Numbered from the stretch's first letter, positions 44,062 through 52,695 are shown. The stretch is 64,000 nt of DNA from JAMXLO01 sp035569235 (GCA_035569235.1 DATMND010000220.1:1-64000), one strand, 5' to 3'. Numbers and translations are program-made. Notes: generated by a model not told the origin, from the sequence alone.

Positions 44062-44091
44062 CCTGGGCCCCCGCGTTCGCGGGGGTGACAA
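44062..44091. repeat. Class A half-element upstream of the GIY-YIG gene (copy A3)
   Basis: A single diverged arm (CCTGGGCCCCCGCGTTCGCG, then GGGGTGACA) with an inner hairpin. It lies 22 bases upstream of the GIY-YIG start, which is read away from it, so the gene is bordered by the same repeat family on both sides. Confidence 0.7.
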
Positions 44092-44221
44092 GAAAAGAGG
44101 GCGCGTGAGTGATGGAACCCGGGATGGCAATAGCGCCCATACATGAAACCCTGATGAATGCCCCACCATTGAACCCGCGCCCGCGCGGCCCTATCCTGCA
44201 TACAATACGGAGTTGTTGCTT

Positions 44222-45289
44222 GTGACCGTTCCCGCGCCTGGCGCGATCGATTGCGACATCCACCCGGCCTTGCCCAGCATGCAGGTGCTGGTGCCGTATC
44301 TCGACGAGTACTGGCGCTCGCACATCCTGATGCGCGGACTAGAGCGCGACAACTACACCGCGTCGGCCTTTCCGCCGAATGCGCCGATCAACGTCCGGCC
44401 CGACTGGAAGCCGGCAAAGGGCGACGCCGGCACCGACCCCGATCTGCTGCGCACGCAGGCGCTGGATGCGTTCGGCACGCGCTATGCGATCTGCAACGTG
44501 CTGCACGGCGCGCCGGCGGTGTTCAGCGAGGACCTGTCCGCGGCGATGTGCCGCGCCATCAACGACTGGCTCGCCGCCGAATGGCTGTCGCGCGATGACC
44601 GCCTGCGCGCCTCCATCGTCGTGCCGATGCACAGCCCGGAACTTGCCGCGAAGGAGATTGAGCGCGTGGCCGCCGACCCGCGCTTCGTTCAGGTGCTGGT
44701 GTGGGAAATGGGCGAACTGCCGCTCGGTCGCCGCCAGCATTGGCCGATCTATCGCGCGGCTGAACGCCTCGACCTGCCGATCGGCATCCACGCGGGCAGC
44801 AGCTATCGCCATCCGCCGACCAATCTCGGCTGGCCGTCCTACTACCTGGAGGACTACGTCTCATGGTCCACCGGATTCGCCGGCGTATTGAACAGCCTGA
44901 TCTCGGAAGGCGTGTTCGTGGAATTTCCACGGCTGAAGGTCGTGCTGATGGAATCCGGCGTGACCTGGCTGCCCGGTTGGATGTGGCGTGCCGACAAGAC
45001 CTGGCGCGGCGTGCGTGCCGAAGTCCCCTGGCTGGAGAAATCCCCCGCCGCCTATGCGCGGGAGCATGTGCGCCTGACCGTGCAACCGTTCGACGCACCG
45101 CCGCGGGCGGATCAGTTGCAGCGCATCATCGAGGAGATCGGCTCCGACGAAATGCTGCTGTTCGCGACCGACTATCCGCACTGGCATTTCGACAACAAGG
45201 ATGCCTTGCCGGACGGCTTGCCCGATCCTCTGGTTCGGAAAATTTTGATCGACAATGCACTGAAGACCTTTCCCCGTTTGTCAGCGTGA
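44222..45289 (+). CDS. ACMSD-type metal-dependent amidohydrolase (paralogue 1)
   Basis: A 355-residue TIM-barrel hydrolase or decarboxylase of the amidohydrolase/ACMSD superfamily. The metal-binding motif is DCDIHP (the DxH-type start), and other ligands lie in GIHAGSSYRHPP and FATDYPHW. Relatives decarboxylate aromatic acids or hydrolyse ring-fission products. Start GTG 44222 is preferred over TTG 44213 because GGAG lies 9 bases upstream. It is the first of a pair with the next gene, 16 bases downstream. Confidence 0.86.
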   Translation: MTVPAPGAIDCDIHPALPSMQVLVPYLDEYWRSHILMRGLERDNYTASAFPPNAPINVRPDWKPAKGDAGTDPDLLRTQALDAFGTRYAICNVLHGAPAVFSEDLSAAMCRAINDWLAAEWLSRDDRLRASIVVPMHSPELAAKEIERVAADPRFVQVLVWEMGELPLGRRQHWPIYRAAERLDLPIGIHAGSSYRHPPTNLGWPSYYLEDYVSWSTGFAGVLNSLISEGVFVEFPRLKVVLMESGVTWLPGWMWRADKTWRGVRAEVPWLEKSPAAYAREHVRLTVQPFDAPPRADQLQRIIEEIGSDEMLLFATDYPHWHFDNKDALPDGLPDPLVRKILIDNALKTFPRLSA

Positions 45290-45305
45290 AGATGGAGTCA
45301 ATCCG

Positions 45306-46418
45306 ATGAACGTCACGGTTATGGATCGCCAACCCGATACGTCGGCGCAGACCAAACTCGGCATCGTCGATTGCGACGTGCATCCCTACACCAAGTCGCC
45401 CGCCGACCTGGATGCGTTCCTGCCCGAGCGCTGGCGCAAGCATCGGGCCTCGGTCGGTGGGCGGTCGCGCGCGCCGTTCTTGAATGCACCTAACTATCCA
45501 CGCATGTCGCCGTTCACCGGCATGCGCATGGATTCCTATCCGAAGGATGGCACGCATCCCGGCTCTGATCTGGAGATGATGCAGGCGCAATTGCTCGACC
45601 TGTTCAATGTTTCCTACGGGTTGATGATGCCGTTGCTGGGCCGCGCCTCCGATGAACGCAATGTCGAATTCGGTGCGGCGATGGCGACCGCGGCGAATGA
45701 GTGGGAAGCACAGGTCTGGTGTGACCGTGAGCCGCGGTTGAAGGCCGGCGTGCAGATCCCGTTGGAATACACCGAGGCCGCGATCAAGGAGATCGAGAAG
45801 CGCGCCGGCGATCGGCGTTTCACCCACGTGATGATTCCGCCGCGCGGACTGGAGCCGCTGGGGCGTCGCCGCTATTGGCCGATCTTGGAGGCATGCGCCG
45901 CGAACGGCTTCTCGATTGCGCTGCATCTCGGTGGCACCAGTGGGCACCCCTCGACTGGCGGCGGCTGGCCGTCGTTCTATCACGAGGAGCATCCGTCCTA
46001 TCCGCAGAGCAAGGAGGCGCTGGTCACCTCGCTGGTGATCGAGGGCGTGTTCGAGCACATTCCAAATCTTCGCGTGGCCTTGGTCGAAGGTGGCTTCGCG
46101 TGGCTGCCGTCGCTGACCTGGCGGCTCGACAAGCACTACAAGCGCCTGCACGACGAGGTGCCGCATTTGAAGCGCCTGCCGTCGGAATACATCCGCGACA
46201 ACATCTGGGTGACGACGCAGCCGATCGAGGAGCCGGAGCGTCCGGAGGATCTGCTGGCCACCTGTGAGTGGATCGGCTGGGACCGCATCATGTTCTCTAC
46301 TGACTATCCGCACTGGGACCAGGACGATCCGCGCTACGCCTTCAAGGCGCCGCTCTCCGAGCAGCAAAAGCGGATGGTGTTCCGCGAGAACGCGCTGGCG
46401 TTCTACGGCTTGGAGTGA
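45306..46418 (+). CDS. ACMSD-type metal-dependent amidohydrolase (paralogue 2)
   Basis: A 370-residue paralogue of the preceding enzyme. The metal motif is DCDVHPYTKS, with further ligands in ALHLGGTSGHPS and FSTDYPHWDQDD. The two share the same pattern throughout (RYWPILEA versus HWPIYRA, MFSTDYPHW versus LFATDYPHW), so they may form a heteromer or act in series. Followed by the Rieske protein gene after a palindrome. Confidence 0.87.
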   Translation: MNVTVMDRQPDTSAQTKLGIVDCDVHPYTKSPADLDAFLPERWRKHRASVGGRSRAPFLNAPNYPRMSPFTGMRMDSYPKDGTHPGSDLEMMQAQLLDLFNVSYGLMMPLLGRASDERNVEFGAAMATAANEWEAQVWCDREPRLKAGVQIPLEYTEAAIKEIEKRAGDRRFTHVMIPPRGLEPLGRRRYWPILEACAANGFSIALHLGGTSGHPSTGGGWPSFYHEEHPSYPQSKEALVTSLVIEGVFEHIPNLRVALVEGGFAWLPSLTWRLDKHYKRLHDEVPHLKRLPSEYIRDNIWVTTQPIEEPERPEDLLATCEWIGWDRIMFSTDYPHWDQDDPRYAFKAPLSEQQKRMVFRENALAFYGLE

Positions 46419-46428
46419 GCCTCTCCAT

Positions 46429-46504
46429 GTCATGGCCGGGCCTGACCCGGCCATCTGTCCCGCACCAGTGTTGCGCGGATGGCCGGGTCAAGCCCGGCCA
46501 TGAC
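46429..46504. repeat. 27-base inverted repeat (class E)
   Basis: Arms 46429-46455 and 46478-46504, both formed of GTCATGGCCGGG and CCCGGCCATC-type hairpins. It occupies the gap between amidohydrolase paralogue 2 and the Rieske protein gene, ending 5 bases before the GTG start at 46510. Confidence 0.85.
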
Positions 46505-46509
46505 GAATA

Positions 46510-46923
46510 GTGGCACGTCACGTCGTCGCCGCGGTTGGCGAGATCGCGCCGGGCACCTGCAAGATCGTCTTGGTCGCCGGGCGGGAGATCGGCATCTTCA
46601 ATGTGAAGGACAAGTTTTTCGCGTTGATCAATCGCTGCCCGCACGAAGGGGCGCCGCTGTGCATCGGGCCGATCCTCGGTCGCTTCACCGCGGACCGGCC
46701 GGGTGAATATCGGTTGGAACGGCACGGCGAGATGCTGCGCTGCCCGTGGCACGGCTGGGAATTCGATATCAAAACAGGCCAGTCCTGGTGTCATCCGGAA
46801 AGCGTCAAGGCGCGCACCTATCAGGTGGCGGTCGTGCCGGGCGAGACGCTGGCCAAGGGACCGTTCGTGGCCGAGACGGTGCCGGTGTCGGTCGAGCAGA
46901 ACTACGTGGTGGTGGAGTTGTAA
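46510..46923 (+). CDS. Rieske [2Fe-2S] protein
   Basis: A 137-residue Rieske-domain protein. The cluster ligands are visible: CPHEG and CPWHGW (CxH and CxxH). No catalytic dioxygenase domain or membrane segment is present, so it is a soluble ferredoxin-like or accessory component rather than a complete oxygenase. It starts at GTG immediately after a palindrome, with no clear ribosome site; the start is therefore uncertain. It follows two ACMSD-type enzymes, suggesting a role in aromatic-compound oxidation. Confidence 0.88.
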   Translation: MARHVVAAVGEIAPGTCKIVLVAGREIGIFNVKDKFFALINRCPHEGAPLCIGPILGRFTADRPGEYRLERHGEMLRCPWHGWEFDIKTGQSWCHPESVKARTYQVAVVPGETLAKGPFVAETVPVSVEQNYVVVEL

Positions 46924-46936
46924 CGGCAACGAAGTA

Positions 46937-47005
46937 CGTCATCCCCGCGAAAGCGGGGACCCAGCGCAGGTCCGCCTGGGTCCCCGCTTTCGCGGGGATG
47001 ACAAT
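46937..47005. repeat. Class A palindrome (copy A4)
   Basis: Arms 46937-46965 and 46976-47005, each with an inner CCCCGC/GCGGGG hairpin. It fills the gap between the Rieske gene and the carboxymuconolactone decarboxylase-like gene, which face the same way. Confidence 0.87.
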
Positions 47006-47027
47006 TAGCGCAAAAGGAAACAGCAAA

Positions 47028-47420
47028 ATGGCAGACAGCACACTGCGTGAGAAAGGCCGCGAGATGCGGCGCAAGCTGCTTGGCGACGCGGCGGTCGAGC
47101 GGATCGACAAGACCGTTTACAATGACCCGATCATGAGCAAATTCGCCGAGGTGACGCAGGAGACGATCTTCGGCGCGTTGTGGACGCGGCCCGGCCTTGA
47201 TCTGAAAACCCGCGCTCTGATCTGCGTTATTTCCGATGCCACCAACGGCCGCGATCCCGAATTGAAACTGCATCTTCGCATGGCACGCAACCAGGGCTGG
47301 ACCGAGGACGAACTGGTCGAGTCACTGCTGCATCTCGGCGGCTATGTCGGCGTCCCACTGATCCGCGAGGCACTCCTGACGGCCAAGGAAACCTTCGCGG
47401 AAATGCGCGCCGAGAAATGA
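47028..47420 (+). CDS. Carboxymuconolactone decarboxylase family protein
   Basis: A 130-residue all-helical protein of the CMD/AhpD-like superfamily. The helix pattern LKLHLRMARNQGWTEDELVE and LLHLGGYVGVPLIREAL matches 4-carboxymuconolactone decarboxylase. The AhpD CxxC is absent. It is well placed for a ring-cleavage pathway with the Rieske protein and two ACMSD-type enzymes upstream. The ATG at 47028 is preferred because AAAGGAAA precedes it and the domain begins there. Its stop overlaps the next gene's ATG (ATGA). Confidence 0.88.
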   Translation: MADSTLREKGREMRRKLLGDAAVERIDKTVYNDPIMSKFAEVTQETIFGALWTRPGLDLKTRALICVISDATNGRDPELKLHLRMARNQGWTEDELVESLLHLGGYVGVPLIREALLTAKETFAEMRAEK

Positions 47421-48340
47421 GCGCCGATGAGGCCTGGCGCCAGGCGATGGCGCGGGCCGAGGTTCTGTTGCAGGAGGGCGAAGCCGCCGAAGACATGTCG
47501 GTCATTGCCGACGCGGTCTCCGGCTTCAATACCGCGCTCAAGCTGACGTCGCGTGCGAGTATGCCGCTGGACTGGGCGAAGACGCAGACGCGGCTGAGTG
47601 CGGCGTTGCGTGCTCTGGCCGCACGCATCGACGATCCGGTAATGCTGCACGCGGCGATTACGGCGTGCGACGCCGCGTTGGAGGTCTATTCCCCGCGCAC
47701 GAGACCGCAGGATTGGGCGCGCACGATGGCGCTGCTCGGTGCAGCTCAGATCGTGCTCGGCGAACGCGACAGCGATCCAATCTGGCTACAGGCGGCGCTA
47801 AACAGCTACCGAGTCGCGACGACCGTGTATACGCGTGAGGCTGCTCCGAACGACTGGGCCCGCATGCAGCGCAATTCAGGTGCCGCGCTGTCGCTGCTCG
47901 GCGAGCGCACGGGCGACACCGCCGCCCTGCGTGACGCAGTCGATCATTATCTTGCCGCGCTCGACGAATACATGCTGCAGGATTCGCCGCTCGACCTCGC
48001 GATCACGCACAGCAACCTCGGCCAGGCCCTGCGCGTACTGGGTGAGCGCGACAGCGACCGCAATATCCTGGCCGAGGCCGTTGCTGCGTGCCGCGCCGCG
48101 TTAGAGGTCTATACCAGCGATGCCACGCCGCTGGAGTGGGCGATGGCAAGCACCAATCTCGCCAACGCACTCGTGGCGCTGGCTGCAACCGAGACGACCA
48201 GCGAGCACCTAGAGGAAGCCATCGCAATCTACCGCGGCGCGCTCGCCACCCTCGATGGCCCGGCACGCGTCCAGCAGCGTGCCATCGCGCGCTATAACCT
48301 CAAGCGAGCCGAACAGCGCCTGTCAGCGTTGCGGGGCTGA
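47417..48340 (+). CDS. TPR-like helical repeat protein
   Basis: A 307-residue helical repeat protein with no signal or membrane segment. Repeats of about 48 residues recur, centred on PLDWAKTQTRLSAALRAL, PQDWARTMALLGAAQIVLGE, PNDWARMQRNSGAALSLLGE, PLDLAITHSNLGQALRVLGE and PLEWAMASTNLANALVAL. Such arrays act as scaffolds. It is translationally coupled (ATGA) to the carboxymuconolactone decarboxylase-like gene, so it may organise that enzyme or a partner, though this is inference. It overlaps the 3' end of the convergent SDR gene by 18 bases. Confidence 0.78.
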   Translation: MSADEAWRQAMARAEVLLQEGEAAEDMSVIADAVSGFNTALKLTSRASMPLDWAKTQTRLSAALRALAARIDDPVMLHAAITACDAALEVYSPRTRPQDWARTMALLGAAQIVLGERDSDPIWLQAALNSYRVATTVYTREAAPNDWARMQRNSGAALSLLGERTGDTAALRDAVDHYLAALDEYMLQDSPLDLAITHSNLGQALRVLGERDSDRNILAEAVAACRAALEVYTSDATPLEWAMASTNLANALVALAATETTSEHLEEAIAIYRGALATLDGPARVQQRAIARYNLKRAEQRLSALRG

Positions 48341-49120
48341 CGGCGCTCCGCCCGATCCGGAACGGCCGCCGTCGATGACGATGTGCGTTCCCGTGATGTC
48401 GCTGGCGAAGTCTGAGCACAGGTACATCACCACGTTCGCCACTTCCTCCGGCATCACGTAGCGCCCGGTCGGCGTGTTGGCGGCGTTTGCATCGTGCACC
48501 GCCTGCGGGTCGGCTGGATTCCGCTGCGCCTCGAGCGACCGCATCATGCGCGTCTCGACCGGCCCCGGGCACACGGCGTTCACCCTGACGCCGAGACGCG
48601 CGACATCGGCGGATGCGACCTTGGTCAGGCCGAGCACGCCATGTTTGGAGGCGACATAGGGCGCCATCCCGGGCCCGCCGAACAGCCCAGCGACCGATGC
48701 GGTGTTAACGATCGCGCCGCGTCCCTGCTGCAGCATCACCGGCAGCACATGGCGCATACCCAGAAACACGCCCTTCAGATTAACCCCGATCACCGCATCA
48801 AAAATCGCCTCGTCATATTCCTGGGTAGGCGCAAATTTGCCCTCGATACCGGCGTTGTTGAAGAAGCAATCGATCGCACCGTAGGCATCGAGTGTCGCCT
48901 TCACGTAGTTCTGCACGTCGGCGGATTTGGTGACGTCCGCGCGCACGAACCGTGCGTCGCCACCGCGCTGGCGGACCAGTTCGGCGCTCGCCTCGCCGGT
49001 TGTTTCGTCGAGATCAACCACCACGACCTTGGCGCCGCGCCCCGCGAAGCCGATCGCACTGGCGCGGCCGATTCCGCCGCCGCCACCAGTGATCAGCGCA
49101 ACCTTTCCGGTGAATTCCAT
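48323..49120 (-). CDS. SDR-family oxidoreductase
   Basis: A 265-residue classical short-chain dehydrogenase. The cofactor motif is TGGGGGIGRASAIGF (residues 11-25), NNAG follows, and the catalytic Tyr-Lys is in GMAPYVASKHGVLGL. Closing DITGTHIVIDGGRSGSGG is typical. The stop lies within the end of the convergent helical-repeat gene. It is followed on the minus strand side by a separate MDR-family gene upstream at 31 bases. Substrate unknown. Confidence 0.88.
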   Translation of the reverse strand: MEFTGKVALITGGGGGIGRASAIGFAGRGAKVVVVDLDETTGEASAELVRQRGGDARFVRADVTKSADVQNYVKATLDAYGAIDCFFNNAGIEGKFAPTQEYDEAIFDAVIGVNLKGVFLGMRHVLPVMLQQGRGAIVNTASVAGLFGGPGMAPYVASKHGVLGLTKVASADVARLGVRVNAVCPGPVETRMMRSLEAQRNPADPQAVHDANAANTPTGRYVMPEEVANVVMYLCSDFASDITGTHIVIDGGRSGSGGAPSAPQR

Positions 49121-49151
49121 GATTATGGTCCTCCCTATTCAACGACGATTA

Positions 49152-50075
49152 TCAATCGACCAGCAACACAGCCTTGCCGGATACGCGTCGTTCGCGCAAT
49201 TGGTCTGCCACCTGGGCAATATCGCGCCAGGTCCGCTCCACGCCGATCTGCGGCTTCAGCGATTCGTCGGCGATCAATGACACGAGCAGCGCGAGATCCG
49301 GTGCAAAGCGGTCCTCGGACTCCGACGTGAAATAATGGAAGCCCTGCACACGAGAATTCTGTGCACCACGGAAATCGCCGAAGCTGATCGTCGTGTGTTC
49401 GCCCGAGGAGTTGCCGTAAACCACGACCGTTCCTTTGGCCTCGACAAGCTGAACCGCCCTGGCGAGCGACGCACCGCCTGCCGATTCCAGGATCAGCCCG
49501 AAGCGACCCTGCGCGTTGTCGATGCCCTGGACCACTTCCGCTGCACCGAGATCCTTGATTCCCTTTATGCGTTCCGGCCGACCGACCACTGCCGTGACGC
49601 GCGCGCCTGAACGCGCCGCAAGCTGCACTGCGATGGTCCCCACGCCGCCGGCAGCGCCTGTGATCAGCACACGCTTGCCGAGCAGCGTTGCGCCATGCCG
49701 CAACGTGCGAAGCGCGGTGAGGCCGGCGACCGGCAGCGTTGCCGCCTGCGAGAAGCTGACGTTGGTGGGCAACGGGGCCATGCGATGGCCAGGCACCACG
49801 GCCCGCTGCGCCCAACCAAATTCGTCCATCAGTGCGACAACTCGCGTTCCCGCCGGCGGGCCGCTGCCATCTTCCGCCTGGCGCAACACGACACCGGCAA
49901 CATCCTGCCCAGGCACCCAGCCTTCCTCATTGTTTTGGAACGATCGCAATTCGCCGCGGTTGAGCGAGAAGGCGCGCACTTCGACGAGCGCCTCATTGCG
50001 TGCGGATCGCGGCTCCGGCACTTCGCGCAGTTCGACAGGGGCCGCGCCATTGGGAGTGTTGACCAAAGCGAGCAT
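49152..50075 (-). CDS. MDR-family zinc-free oxidoreductase (quinone reductase-like)
   Basis: A 307-residue medium-chain reductase. The N-terminal GroES-like domain has FSLNRGELRSFQNNEEGW. The nucleotide-binding motif is ITGAAGGVGTIAVQLAARSG. AAAGGAGG lies 5 bases before the ATG at 50075, so this start is preferred over one 18 bases upstream. Zinc ligands are absent. It is 31 bases upstream of the SDR gene on the same strand and the two probably form one transcript. Confidence 0.87.
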   Translation of the reverse strand: MLALVNTPNGAAPVELREVPEPRSARNEALVEVRAFSLNRGELRSFQNNEEGWVPGQDVAGVVLRQAEDGSGPPAGTRVVALMDEFGWAQRAVVPGHRMAPLPTNVSFSQAATLPVAGLTALRTLRHGATLLGKRVLITGAAGGVGTIAVQLAARSGARVTAVVGRPERIKGIKDLGAAEVVQGIDNAQGRFGLILESAGGASLARAVQLVEAKGTVVVYGNSSGEHTTISFGDFRGAQNSRVQGFHYFTSESEDRFAPDLALLVSLIADESLKPQIGVERTWRDIAQVADQLRERRVSGKAVLLVD

Positions 50076-50167
50076 GAATGCCTCCTTTCGCACAGGGCTG
50101 TTCGCGGAAGGCTAGCCCTAACTGCTGTTCCGCGCGATGATCCGGCCACCCGCGACGGAGCCACAGA

Positions 50168-51517
50168 ATGCGCCAGATGGTCATGGTCGGTTTTCTGCAG
50201 GCGCAGAACTGCACGAATCTTGTCAGTTCCTGGCGCCACCCCGAGTCGCGCGACGATTCCATGTCCGCCGATTACTACCGCACGATCGGCCGCGTGCTGG
50301 AGGAGGGCAAGTTCCACATCGGCTTTTTCGATGATCGCCTCGCAATGCCCGACCGCTACGGGAATGATCACCGCCATACGGTTGAGCACGGCATACGCTG
50401 CGTGAAGATGGATCCCATCACCGTGCTCACCGTGATGGGCATGGCGACCGAACGTCTCGGCCTCGCCGCCACCTGCTCCACTACCTACTTCGAACCGTTC
50501 CACGTCGCGCGCACGTTCGCCACGCTCGACCTGATGACGAACGGCCGCGCCGCATGGAACGTGGTCACGTCCATGAACGACGGCGAAGCGCTGAACATGG
50601 GGTATGACGAACATCTGGAACACGACACGCGCTATGACCGCGCCGATGAGTTCATGGAAGTGGTGCTCGGGCATTGGAATTCCTGGGACAACGACGCGAT
50701 TGTCATCGACAAACAGACCGGACTGTTCGCGCATCCCGACAAGGTGCGGCGGCTGGACCATCAGGGTCGCTGGTTCCGCTCGCGCGGTCCGTTCACCGTG
50801 CCGCGCTCGCCGCAAGGCCAGCCGGTCGTTATCCAGGCCGGGCAGAGCGGCCGCGGCAAGCAGTTCTCGACACGGTGGGGCGAGCTGATCTTCGTATCCA
50901 CGCACACCAGCATGGAGCACGGCCGGAAGCTCTACCGCGAACTCAAGGACGACGTCGCGCGGCAGGCACGCAACCCTGACCATTTCTCGATAACGCCGTC
51001 CGCCTACGTGATCTGTGCCGAGACCAAAACCGAGGCGGAGGACAAGATGGCGCTGATCGAGACGCTGGCGACGGACGAGGATGCGCTTTCGTTGCTGTCG
51101 GAGGCGATGAACTTCGATTTCGCGTCCAAGGGCCTCGACGAACCCTTTACCGACGACGAATTGGCGAACATCTCGGGCACGCAGTCGATGCGCGACCGCG
51201 TGTTGCGGGCGAGCGGGATCGCCAACCCGACGCCGCGCGACTTCGTCCGCTACAGTCACCGCGCGCGTCCGAACAACCCGTTCGTCGGCGGACCGAAGGA
51301 GGTGGCGGACGGGCTGGAGCAATGGTTCACCGAGCCGGTCGCTGACGGCTTCGTCCTTGCTGCCACGCATGTGCCCGGCACGTACATGGATTTTGTGCGC
51401 CACGTCGTGCCGGAACTGCAGCGGCGCGGCCTGTACCACAAGGACTACACGGGCGCGACGCTGCGGGAAAATCTGGGGCTGCCGATCCCGCGCGCGACCT
51501 GGAGGAATTCGGGTTGA
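50168..51517 (+). CDS. Flavin-dependent monooxygenase, NtaA/SnaA/DszA family
   Basis: A 449-residue member of the NtaA (nitrilotriacetate), SnaA and DszA group of two-component FMNH2-dependent monooxygenases. Segments AAWNVVTSMNDGEALNMGYD and LGHWNSWDNDAIVIDKQTG are characteristic, then QPVVIQAGQSGRGKQFSTRW. It needs a separate flavin reductase, which is not in the window. It precedes another luciferase-like oxidoreductase and an SDR, so oxidation of one substrate by successive steps is plausible. Confidence 0.88.
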   Translation: MRQMVMVGFLQAQNCTNLVSSWRHPESRDDSMSADYYRTIGRVLEEGKFHIGFFDDRLAMPDRYGNDHRHTVEHGIRCVKMDPITVLTVMGMATERLGLAATCSTTYFEPFHVARTFATLDLMTNGRAAWNVVTSMNDGEALNMGYDEHLEHDTRYDRADEFMEVVLGHWNSWDNDAIVIDKQTGLFAHPDKVRRLDHQGRWFRSRGPFTVPRSPQGQPVVIQAGQSGRGKQFSTRWGELIFVSTHTSMEHGRKLYRELKDDVARQARNPDHFSITPSAYVICAETKTEAEDKMALIETLATDEDALSLLSEAMNFDFASKGLDEPFTDDELANISGTQSMRDRVLRASGIANPTPRDFVRYSHRARPNNPFVGGPKEVADGLEQWFTEPVADGFVLAATHVPGTYMDFVRHVVPELQRRGLYHKDYTGATLRENLGLPIPRATWRNSG

Positions 51518-51535
51518 TAGCAGGCGCAACCCATT

Positions 51536-51616
51536 CGTCATTCCCGCGAAAGCGGGAACCCATGATGAGGGCCGCATTGGCTGTCAGCTTGGATCCCGCG
51601 CTTGCAGAAATGACGG
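51536..51616. repeat. Diverged class A palindrome (copy A5)
   Basis: Arms 51536-51562 (TTCGTCATTCCCGCGAAAGC and on) and 51588-51616 are inverted relative to each other with some mismatches, in the gap between the NtaA-family and luciferase-like genes. Confidence 0.75.
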
Positions 51617-51647
51617 TCGGTATCGACATCCAGCAAGGACGACGCGC

Positions 51648-52685
51648 ATGAAACTTGGTCTTTCCATCGGTTATTCGCGCGCGCATCTGGAAATCCCCGT
51701 GACGCTTGTGCAGCGCGCCGAGGAGCTTGGCTATGACAGTGTATGGACAGCGGAGGCATACGGCACAGATGCCGTCACGCCGCTTGCCTACCTCGCGGCG
51801 TTGACGAAGCGGATCAAGCTCGGCACCGGCATCATGCAGCTTGCTGCCCGCACACCCGCCAACGCCGCGATGTGCGCCGCCACGATCGATGCGATGGCAG
51901 GAGGCGGGCGCTTCATCGCCGGGCTCGGTGTGTCGGGACCTCAGATCGTCGAGGGTTGGTACGGCGAGCCGTGGGGCCGGCCGTACTATCGCTACAAGGA
52001 CTACGTCGCGATCATGCGGAAGATTTTCCGGCGCGAGGCGCCGGTGACGCATGAAGGGCGCGAGATCAGCCTGCCCTTCACCGGTGAAGGCGCGCTCGGC
52101 GTCGGCAAGCCGCTGAAATCCATCTTGCATATGAATCCCGACATCCCGATCTATCTCGGCACCGGGAACGAAACGACCGTGAAGCTGACAGCGGAAATCG
52201 CTGACGGCTGGCTGCCGCTGGGTTTCGTGCCAGGATCGCTGCCCGAATATCTGCCCTGGCTCGAGGAGGGTTTCCGTCGCGCCGGCAACGGTAAGAGCGT
52301 GCGCGACTTTGCGATCCAGGCCTCGGTGCACGTCGCTGTGGACAGCGACGTGAAGGCCGCGCTGGCGAAGATGAAGCCCGAGGTCGCGCTGTATGTCGGC
52401 GGCATGGGCCATCGCGACAAGAATTTCCATAAGGACATGATGATCCGGCGTGGCTTCGGCGATGCGGCCGAGCGCATCCAGGAGCTGTACCTCGCGCATC
52501 GCAAGGAAGAGGCGATCGCCGCGGTGCCCGACGAATGGGTCGATCAGAAGTCGCTCGTCGGGCCGCCGGAGCGAATCAAACAGCGCTTCCGTGCGTGGGA
52601 GGACTCCGGAGCAACCAGTCTTACCATTCGTTCCCGCCAGCCGGAGGCGATAGAGGTGATGGCGCAGGCAGCGCGGCTTAACTGA
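51648..52685 (+). CDS. Luciferase-like (LLM) oxidoreductase
   Basis: A 345-residue luciferase-like monooxygenase of the F420/FMN type. The first strands read MKLGLSIGYSRAHLEIPV, then AEELGYDSVWTAEAYGTDAV, a common F420-LLM signature, and MAGGGRFIAGLGVSGPQIVE. Start chosen at the ATG at 51648, where the family N-terminus begins; the open frame extends far upstream without homology. It lies between the NtaA-family gene and the SDR gene, with 10 bases before the latter. Confidence 0.88.
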   Translation: MKLGLSIGYSRAHLEIPVTLVQRAEELGYDSVWTAEAYGTDAVTPLAYLAALTKRIKLGTGIMQLAARTPANAAMCAATIDAMAGGGRFIAGLGVSGPQIVEGWYGEPWGRPYYRYKDYVAIMRKIFRREAPVTHEGREISLPFTGEGALGVGKPLKSILHMNPDIPIYLGTGNETTVKLTAEIADGWLPLGFVPGSLPEYLPWLEEGFRRAGNGKSVRDFAIQASVHVAVDSDVKAALAKMKPEVALYVGGMGHRDKNFHKDMMIRRGFGDAAERIQELYLAHRKEEAIAAVPDEWVDQKSLVGPPERIKQRFRAWEDSGATSLTIRSRQPEAIEVMAQAARLN

Positions 52686-52695
52686 GGGAGGATCA

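Noticed and set aside
46510..46923. The Rieske protein as a ring-hydroxylating dioxygenase alpha subunit
   Set aside because: It is 137 residues long and has only the Rieske domain, without the catalytic iron domain.
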